In this document: one piece after another, positions 58,376 to 64,000 of the stretch
Position numbering within the stretch: position 1 is the first letter of the stretch
Layout: each line of letters begins with the position of its first letter
NCBI RefSeq assembly: GCF_014200495.1
Contig: NZ_JACHBY010000007.1
Coordinates: 186,001-250,000, forward strand
Direction: 5' to 3'
DNA length: 64,000 bases
Source: Mucilaginibacter geliditolerans
GTDB lineage: Bacteria > Bacteroidota > Bacteroidia > Sphingobacteriales > Sphingobacteriaceae
Notes under the pieces: generated by a model
Databases searched by the model: none
What the model saw: only the letters and a program-made list of their open reading frames with translations
Told to the model about the DNA's origin: nothing
Program-made: the position numbers and the translations under genes

Positions 58376-58383
58376 TACCTTTG
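58376..58383 (+). promoter_or_regulatory. -7 element TACCTTTG of the tig promoter
   Basis: Full TAnnTTTG match, 75 nt upstream of the tig ATG. The leader in between contains a small hairpin tatagta-tgta-tactata (58408-58425). Confidence 0.5.
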
Positions 58384-58457
58384 CGCCTCTAAATTTGGTA
58401 TAGTTATTATAGTATGTATACTATACAACAAACGATTAACTAAAATAGCCGCAAAAG

Positions 58458-59819
58458 ATGAATATTTCACAGGAAAAAATTGATAACCTGAATGCGATCT
58501 TAAAGATCAACCTTAACCCTGAAGATTACCAGCCACGTGTTGATAAAGCTATAAAGGATCAAGCTAAAAAAGCAAAGATCCCTGGATTCCGTCCCGGAAT
58601 GGTGCCTCCCGCTCATATAAAAAGAATGTACGGAAAGAGCATTTTGGTTGATGAGATCAATAATTTACTATCAGATACACTGAATAACTACATAAATGAG
58701 CAGCAATTAGAGGTTTTGGGTCAGCCATTGCCGCAAGTTGATCATAGCAAAGAATACAACTGGGATTTTGCCGATAACTTTGAATTTAACTACGAAGTTG
58801 GTTTAGCCCCTGCATTTGATCTCGACTTTTCATCAAAAGATAAAATAACCAAATATATCATCAAAGTTGATGACGAAACGCTGGCATCGCGTATATCAAA
58901 TATCCGCAAAAGCTATGGCAAAATGACAAATCCTGACTTATCGGCAGACGATGATGTGCTTTATTCGGAATTAGTTCAACTTTCGCCAGATGGTTCTGTT
59001 TTTGAGGATGGGATAAGCAATACTACATCGGTTAGGTTAGACCAGATACAGGATGCCGGCATAAAGGCAGAACTGATAGGTTTACAAAAAGGAGCCGAAG
59101 TAGTGTTTGACATTCAGAAAGCATTTAATAACGATGCAGCAAAAGTTGCCGGTTTATTAAAGATAGATGAAGATATTGCAGCTGATCTGAAATCAAAATT
59201 CCAACTTACAGTTAAGAATATTAACCGTTTAGAGGAAAGTGATTTAAATCAGGAGTTCTTTGACAAATTATTTGGTGAAGGTGTAGTAACTACTGAAGAG
59301 GAGTTTAAAGCTAAGATTACTGAAGAGCTTGAAACGATGATGCAGCAGGATGCTGAGCGTAAATTACAGGACGAGATCTATCACTATGCTTTAGATAAAG
59401 TTGACTTTAATTTACCTGACGATTTTCTGAAACGCTGGTTAAAAGCTACCAATGAGCAATTGAGCGATGAAGAATTACAGGGCGGCTACAGTGATTTTGC
59501 AAAAAACCTTAAATGGACACTGATCGAGAACAAGATCATTAAGGATCAAAACATCGACATAAAATATGACGAAGTATTTGCCCTTGCAAAACAACGCCTG
59601 GCTCAGCAGTTCCAGATGTACAGTCCGCAGCCAATTGCTGAAGAGCAGTTAGCGCAGTACACAGTACAGTACTTACAAACAAAAGAAAATGCCAACAAGA
59701 TATTTGAAGAATTAAAAGCGCTTAAGGTATTTGATTACATTAAAAGCGTTGTTACTTTAAATGACAAGGATATTTTGTTTACTGATTTTAGCAAATTAGT
59801 AGCAGAGCATAAGCATTAA
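58458..59819 (+). CDS. tig: Trigger factor
   Basis: 453 residues. N-terminal ribosome-binding domain with the signature loop KIPGFRPGMVPPAHIKRMYG (GFRxGxxP); a strongly diverged central PPIase-like domain; and a helical C-terminal arm region (DFNLPDDFLKRWLKATNEQ). It binds next to the ribosome exit tunnel and chaperones nascent chains. The gene precedes clpP and clpX as in most bacteria, though a hairpin-type repeat lies in the tig-clpP gap. Confidence 0.93.
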   Translation: MNISQEKIDNLNAILKINLNPEDYQPRVDKAIKDQAKKAKIPGFRPGMVPPAHIKRMYGKSILVDEINNLLSDTLNNYINEQQLEVLGQPLPQVDHSKEYNWDFADNFEFNYEVGLAPAFDLDFSSKDKITKYIIKVDDETLASRISNIRKSYGKMTNPDLSADDDVLYSELVQLSPDGSVFEDGISNTTSVRLDQIQDAGIKAELIGLQKGAEVVFDIQKAFNNDAAKVAGLLKIDEDIAADLKSKFQLTVKNINRLEESDLNQEFFDKLFGEGVVTTEEEFKAKITEELETMMQQDAERKLQDEIYHYALDKVDFNLPDDFLKRWLKATNEQLSDEELQGGYSDFAKNLKWTLIENKIIKDQNIDIKYDEVFALAKQRLAQQFQMYSPQPIAEEQLAQYTVQYLQTKENANKIFEELKALKVFDYIKSVVTLNDKDILFTDFSKLVAEHKH

Positions 59820-59832
59820 TATTTTTTAAGAC

Positions 59833-59926
59833 CTTAGTCAGAAAGTCCGTAAGACGGAAAGTCCGAAAGCTCAAAGTTGCTTTTTTACTTCCCGACTTTC
59901 GGACTTTCTGACTTCCGGACTAAGCT
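59833..59926. repeat. Inverted simple-repeat element (unit agtccgaaagtc) between tig and clpP
   Basis: Left arm cagaaagtccgtaagacgga, aagtccgaaagc (59839-59870); right arm cttcccgactttcggacttt, ctgacttccggac (59888-59920). Same unit as the element behind pheA (37729-37845). It could act as tig terminator. Confidence 0.78.
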
Positions 59927-60040
59927 GATCCAAATAATTTTACTTTAAAAAAACTTTATGGTTTAAATTTTATTGAAGTAAAAACTATATTAGGGCGATT
60001 AAACCCCGCCAATTTACATAACAAGGATAAATAACAAATC

Positions 60041-60751
60041 ATGGACAGTATCGATAAAAACGAATTCAGAAAATACGCTGTTAAACATCACCGTATTAAC
60101 AGCCTTTACGTAGATAAATATATTACAGGAGTTGCCCAATCAGCATCACTTCCAACCTCAATGACACCTTATATCATAGAGGAACGCCAATTAAATGTAG
60201 CCCAGATGGACGTGTTTTCGCGTTTAATGATGGACCGCATTATTTTCCTGGGCGATGCGATTTATGAAAATATTGCAAACATAATTCAGGCTCAATTGCT
60301 GTTCTTACAATCGGCAGATAGCAAACGCGACATCCAGATCTACATTAACTCTCCGGGTGGCTCTGTTTATGCTGGTTTAGGTATTTATGATACTATGCAA
60401 TTTATATCAAATGATGTAGCTACAATTTGTACCGGTATGGCAGCTTCAATGGCGGCAGTATTATTATGTGCAGGTACCAATGGTAAAAGAGCTGCATTGC
60501 CACATGCCAGGGTAATGATTCACCAGCCATCAGGCGGTGCGCAGGGCCAGCAATCTGATATAGAGATTACCTATCATGAAATCACCAAATTGAAAAAAGA
60601 ATTGTACCAGATCATAGCTGACCATAGCGGTGCGCCATTTGAAAAAGTTTGGGATGCCTCAGACCGTGACCATTGGATGATTGCTGAAGAAGCCAAAGAG
60701 TTTGGTATGGTTGATGAAATTTTGCGTGGTAATCACACAAAAGCTAAATAA
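60041..60751 (+). CDS. clpP: ATP-dependent Clp protease proteolytic subunit
   Basis: 236 residues. Catalytic triad S136 (TGMAASMAAVLLCAG), H161 (ARVMIHQPSGGAQGQ), D210 (ASDRDHWM). The strand INSPGGSVYAGLGIYDTMQF forms the substrate-binding part. The N-terminus is about 20-25 residues longer than in E. coli ClpP after propeptide alignment, so processing is possible. It forms a tetradecamer working with ClpX, encoded 103 bp downstream. Its substrates include tmRNA-tagged chains (the tag here ends in ALAA). Confidence 0.96.
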   Translation: MDSIDKNEFRKYAVKHHRINSLYVDKYITGVAQSASLPTSMTPYIIEERQLNVAQMDVFSRLMMDRIIFLGDAIYENIANIIQAQLLFLQSADSKRDIQIYINSPGGSVYAGLGIYDTMQFISNDVATICTGMAASMAAVLLCAGTNGKRAALPHARVMIHQPSGGAQGQQSDIEITYHEITKLKKELYQIIADHSGAPFEKVWDASDRDHWMIAEEAKEFGMVDEILRGNHTKAK

Positions 60752-60854
60752 TTTATAATTAGATAAAAATAACTGGTTGAAATTGAAACAATTTGCAATA
60801 CATTTCGTATTCAATTATCAATTAGTTATTTTTGATTAAACAAAAGGAAATCAG

Positions 60855-62093
60855 ATGAATAAAAACAGCAAGGAGATCAGGTGTTCATTTTGCGGCGCCG
60901 GTAAACAGGACTCCCTGATGCTAATAGCCGGTCTTGATGCGCATATTTGTGATAAATGTGTTAACCAGGCCAATGAAATATTAGCTGAAGAGCTGAAAGT
61001 GCGTAAGGTAAAAGCCTCTCCTTCAACACCGGGTATATTAAAGCCTGCCGAAATAAAAGGTCACCTTGATCAGTATGTTATTGGTCAGGATGATGCTAAA
61101 AAGATATTATCGGTAGCAGTATATAACCACTACAAACGCTTAAACCAGCGTATTGATAAGGATGAGGTAGAGATAGAAAAATCAAACATTATAATGGTAG
61201 GTGAAACAGGCACAGGTAAAACCTTGCTTGCCAAAACACTTGCTAAAATATTAAATGTACCTTTCTGTATTTGCGATGCCACCGTATTAACCGAAGCCGG
61301 TTATGTAGGGGAGGACGTAGAAAGCATATTAACACGTTTACTGCAATCAGCCGATTATGATGTAACCACTGCCGAAAGAGGTATTGTTTATATTGATGAG
61401 GTTGATAAGATAGCACGTAAGAGCGATAATGCCTCTATAACACGTGATGTAAGTGGCGAAGGTGTGCAACAGGCTTTGTTGAAAATATTAGAAGGTACAA
61501 TGGTTAACGTACCACCACAGGGTGGCCGTAAGCATCCGGATCAGAAAATGATCACGGTTAATACCAGCAACATATTATTTATATGCGGTGGTGCCTTTGA
61601 TGGCATTGAGCGTAAAATAGCAAACCGCCTGCGTACACAAACCGTTGGTTACAAAATGAAACGTGATGATGGCGAGGTTGACCTTAAAAATCTTTACAAA
61701 TACATCACGCCTCAGGATCTGAAATCATTCGGTTTGATACCTGAGCTGATTGGTCGTTTACCGGTATTAACTTACCTTAATCCGCTGGATAGGGAAGCGT
61801 TGCACAACATATTAACCGAGCCCAAAAACTCCTTACTTAAACAATACAAAAAATTGTTTGAATATGAAGGTGTAAAGCTTGACTTTGATACCGAAGTGTT
61901 GGATTTTATTGTTGATAAAGCAATGGAGTTTAAGTTAGGTGCACGTGGTTTACGCTCAATATGCGAAGCGATAATGATTGACGCGATGTTTGAGTTCCCA
62001 TCTAAAAAAGATGTGAAACAACTAACCGTAACGTTGGATTACGCGCATGAGAAATTCGAGAAATCAGACTTGAAGAAGTTGAAGGTTGCTTAA
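60855..62093 (+). CDS. clpX: ATP-dependent Clp protease ATP-binding subunit ClpX
   Basis: 412 residues. Zinc-binding domain with C10, C13, C32 and C35 ([16 protein letters not shown]). AAA+ module: Walker [19 protein letters not shown], pore loop [15 protein letters not shown], Walker [15 protein letters not shown], sensor/arginine finger region [20 protein letters not shown] and [10 protein letters not shown]. It unfolds tagged proteins and feeds ClpP. Operon with clpP; a terminator follows. Confidence 0.97.
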   Translation: MNKNSKEIRCSFCGAGKQDSLMLIAGLDAHICDKCVNQANEILAEELKVRKVKASPSTPGILKPAEIKGHLDQYVIGQDDAKKILSVAVYNHYKRLNQRIDKDEVEIEKSNIIMVGETGTGKTLLAKTLAKILNVPFCICDATVLTEAGYVGEDVESILTRLLQSADYDVTTAERGIVYIDEVDKIARKSDNASITRDVSGEGVQQALLKILEGTMVNVPPQGGRKHPDQKMITVNTSNILFICGGAFDGIERKIANRLRTQTVGYKMKRDDGEVDLKNLYKYITPQDLKSFGLIPELIGRLPVLTYLNPLDREALHNILTEPKNSLLKQYKKLFEYEGVKLDFDTEVLDFIVDKAMEFKLGARGLRSICEAIMIDAMFEFPSKKDVKQLTVTLDYAHEKFEKSDLKKLKVA

Positions 62094-62115
62094 TAAGAAA
62101 AACCTCTTAAATATT

Positions 62116-62143
62116 AAAGCCCGGTTTATACCGGGCTTTTTTT
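62116..62143 (+). terminator. Rho-independent terminator of clpPX
   Basis: aaagcccgg, loop tttata, ccgggcttt followed by tttt. Confidence 0.92.
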
Positions 62144-62267
62144 ATGTTTTTGTTGTTAAAGCTGGAAGCTTTAACAATGCCGTACCACGAGTTACGCTGC
62201 GCTAAACTCGCGGCAGCAAAGCTAAACTTACTGTAGCGGGTATGAACTATGATCTATCAGCCATAAA

Positions 62268-62900
62268 CTACACTAGCTTCTCCCGTTCAAAAAACTTTTG
62301 GATAGTATCTGGAGCAGTCATTAAAAAAGTTTGCAAGCCCAATTTCTTTGCTGTTTCCAAATGTTGCGGACTATCATCAATAAACAGCGTTTCGGCAGGG
62401 TTAAGGTTATTCTCGTTTAATACCTGCTCAAATATCTCCGGTTCGGGTTTGCGCTTGCCGGTAAGGTGCGAGTAATAGGTTTTTTCAAATAGCCCGTCAT
62501 TATTGTTCATGCCAAATTCATCTTTTAAATAGCGGTGGACATAGTCGTAATGGATAGCATTGATATTACTCAATAAAAACGTGCGGTATTTATCTTTTAG
62601 TTTTAACAATAATTCATGATTACCCTGTGGTATACCAACAAATATGGCATTCCATGCATCATCGATCTGCTCATCAGTAAGCTCAAGCTTGTTGGTTAGC
62701 TCCCTTATGCGCGCCCTGAAGCCTTCAGGGCTTATTTCGCCGCGCTCAAGCAGGTTAAATACAGGATCCTGATGCCGGTGCCCATAAAAGTCATCTGCGT
62801 TGTTAATGCCCAGCTTTTTCCACGCATCCTGCACCTGTGCAAAATTGATGTTAAAAATTACATTGCCGTAATCAAATATGATGTTTTTGATGTTTTGCAT
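62268..62900 (-). CDS. HAD-superfamily hydrolase (subfamily IA)
   Basis: 210 residues. Motif I IIFDYGNVIFN (nucleophile D10; the usual second Asp is replaced by G12, as in several HAD-IA subgroups acting on non-standard substrates), motif II LLSNINAIH, motif III K in HLTGKRKPEPEIFEQVL, motif IV LFIDDSPQHLETAKKLG. A helical cap lies between motifs I and II. Phosphatase or dehalogenase-like; the substrate is unknown. It is convergent with clpX and divergent from the methyltransferase gene. Confidence 0.9.
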   Translation of the reverse strand: MQNIKNIIFDYGNVIFNINFAQVQDAWKKLGINNADDFYGHRHQDPVFNLLERGEISPEGFRARIRELTNKLELTDEQIDDAWNAIFVGIPQGNHELLLKLKDKYRTFLLSNINAIHYDYVHRYLKDEFGMNNNDGLFEKTYYSHLTGKRKPEPEIFEQVLNENNLNPAETLFIDDSPQHLETAKKLGLQTFLMTAPDTIQKFFEREKLV

Positions 62901-62958
62901 TGGTAGAAATTTAATAGTTTTATACCAACAATTCTACGAAAATTAGCTTACAGATAGC

Positions 62959-63840
62959 ATGGAAATTGAGACAAATTCAGCAAACCGTGATTATAGTAGC
63001 ATAAGTCCGTCGGCAAAGGCATTGCTGTTGCTTAAAGGGCTAACATCCATTCCATTTGCCAGGGAAGCTGCCGGATTGATGGTATCGCCAGAGATATACA
63101 AACCTGACTATGAAAATACAGAAATTGGCTTTTGGGCAAGGCTATTACATTTTGAAAGCCGGTATCAAAGCATTGATCAGTTACTGAGCGACCTGCCAGC
63201 CAAAAATATCCTGGAGCTGTCATCAGGTTTTTCATTTCGTGGTTTGGCCGCTGTGCAGGAACGTGATGTGCATTACATAGATACCGATCTGGATAATGTG
63301 ATCAAACTAAAAGAAGGCTTTACAAATGCCTTAAAGCAGGCCGGAAAGCCATTAAAAGGCAAACTGGAAATATTACCATTGAATGCCCTTAACAAAGATG
63401 CATTCAGAGAAATTACAGATCGCTTTGATGAAGGGGAAATAGTAATTGTAAACGAAGGCCTGCTGGTATACCTGGGGGTGAAAGAGAAAAAGGAATTATT
63501 AAAGATCATTCACGATATATTAGAGCAGCATGGGGGATACTGGATAACCGCTGATATATACATAAAATCAGAAAAATTAAATACGGGACTTACGATGAAT
63601 GATGAGTTGACCCAATTTTTTGAGCAGCACCGCATTGAGGAAAATAAGTTTGATAGTTTTGAGGCGGCAGAAGAGTTTTTTAATGATGCAGGGTTTGTAA
63701 TTGATAAAGTGGCCGTAGTTGATTACACAAAATCGACTGCTTTAAGTTATCTCCTGAAAAATTCAACTCCTGATCAGCGGACTAAAGTGTCAGCCGCAGG
63801 GCGCATACGGGCAACCTGGCGATTGAAAATTAGAGAATAA
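62959..63840 (+). CDS. Class I SAM-dependent methyltransferase (leucine carboxyl methyltransferase-like)
   Basis: 293 residues. SAM-binding start NILELSSGFSFRGLAAVQER (E-L-S-S-G-F in place of the classic DxGxG) with YIDTDLDNVIKLKEGFTNAL supplying the acidic ribose contact, and VIVNEGLLVYLGVKEKKELL as the post-motif. This order and the 'NEGLLVYL' segment match the LCM/PPM family (PF04072), whose bacterial members methylate small-molecule carboxyls or polyketide-like hydroxyls. Substrate unknown. Single gene. Confidence 0.82.
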   Translation: MEIETNSANRDYSSISPSAKALLLLKGLTSIPFAREAAGLMVSPEIYKPDYENTEIGFWARLLHFESRYQSIDQLLSDLPAKNILELSSGFSFRGLAAVQERDVHYIDTDLDNVIKLKEGFTNALKQAGKPLKGKLEILPLNALNKDAFREITDRFDEGEIVIVNEGLLVYLGVKEKKELLKIIHDILEQHGGYWITADIYIKSEKLNTGLTMNDELTQFFEQHRIEENKFDSFEAAEEFFNDAGFVIDKVAVVDYTKSTALSYLLKNSTPDQRTKVSAAGRIRATWRLKIRE

Positions 63841-63976
63841 TAATGGGATCGATATTAAAAATTTCAAATTTCATTTCTGTATAAAAAGAAAATTTCTACA
63901 TTTGCAGCCTGAATGGTGGTAAGCACTGTTTTAAACATAAATACCACCGTTTAGTAGTTTATTCGATAAACTATTT

Positions 63977-64000
63977 GCGCCTATAGCTCAGTTGGTTAGA
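63977..64000 (+). tRNA. tRNA gene, 5' part only (cut by window edge)
   Basis: gcgcctatagctcagttggt followed by taga matches a tRNA acceptor 5' strand (GCGCCTA) and D-arm (GCTCAGTTGGTTAGA, with box A). The anticodon is outside the window, so the amino acid is not determined. Confidence 0.85.

Overview
The window is chromosomal DNA from a Bacteroidota bacterium, most likely family Sphingobacteriaceae (Mucilaginibacter or Pedobacter type). This is inferred from a SusC/SusD pair, promoters with the TAnnTTTG -7 element, a type B type-IX-secretion cargo protein, a fused branched-chain E1, GH76 and DUF2807 proteins, and a tmRNA tag reading GENTYALAA. No 16S rRNA gene is present, so the genus stays an inference.

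0-13.4 kb is a stress and low-oxygen locus. A cytosolic histidine kinase whose PAS domain keeps the FixL haem-pocket residues overlaps a gene for a receiver domain fused to a CRP/FNR DNA-binding module. Around them are two universal stress proteins, an oleate hydratase, a DUF1275 membrane protein, a small membrane protein, a 2-hydroxyacid-dehydrogenase-like fragment, and a zinc alcohol dehydrogenase leading an operon yceI-porin-yceI-LDT scaffold. Four transcription units carry TGAT-N4-RTCA boxes. Three of these boxes sit at exactly the same distance from a -7 element, which implies activation from about -41.5. Together these look like a compact FixL-FixJ-FixK-like circuit with its regulon beside it.

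13.4-18.1 kb holds a SusD/SusC nutrient uptake pair. 18.6-23 kb is AT-rich and partly decayed: an AraC regulator, a VOC protein, a broken FtsX/MacB permease, the first 51 codons of an AAA/OLD-type ATPase, a secreted collagen-like protein, an orphan ORF, then the tmRNA gene.

23.5-33.7 kb carries housekeeping genes: an aminotransferase, DUF1573, the E1 alpha/beta fusion, a nitroreductase, two L,D-transpeptidases, DinB and an MFS transporter. 33.7-43.5 kb is an aromatic amino-acid region on the minus strand (pheA, DAHP synthase-chorismate mutase, aroA, aroC, then aroB). Upstream of pheA is a complete transcription attenuator: a promoter, a 21-codon leader peptide with 5 Phe and 4 Tyr codons, an antiterminator arm over the leader end, and a terminator hairpin.

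43.5-58 kb encodes proline dehydrogenase, a very large TolB-propeller amidohydrolase, a gliding-motility C-terminal-domain protein, RecQ, a GH76 mannanase, two DUF2807 proteins and a dihaem cytochrome c. 58.4-62.1 kb is the conserved tig-clpP-clpX block. The window closes with a HAD hydrolase, a methyltransferase and the first 24 nt of a tRNA.

The intergenic DNA from 23 kb on is unusually rich in repeats. There is a palindrome family starting cgtcattgcgagg (five sites), hairpins built from locus-specific short units, and an 'aagcgtggacgctt' family. Some of these run into coding sequence: one provides the C-termini and stop codons of two convergent genes, and another lies in frame inside aroA.
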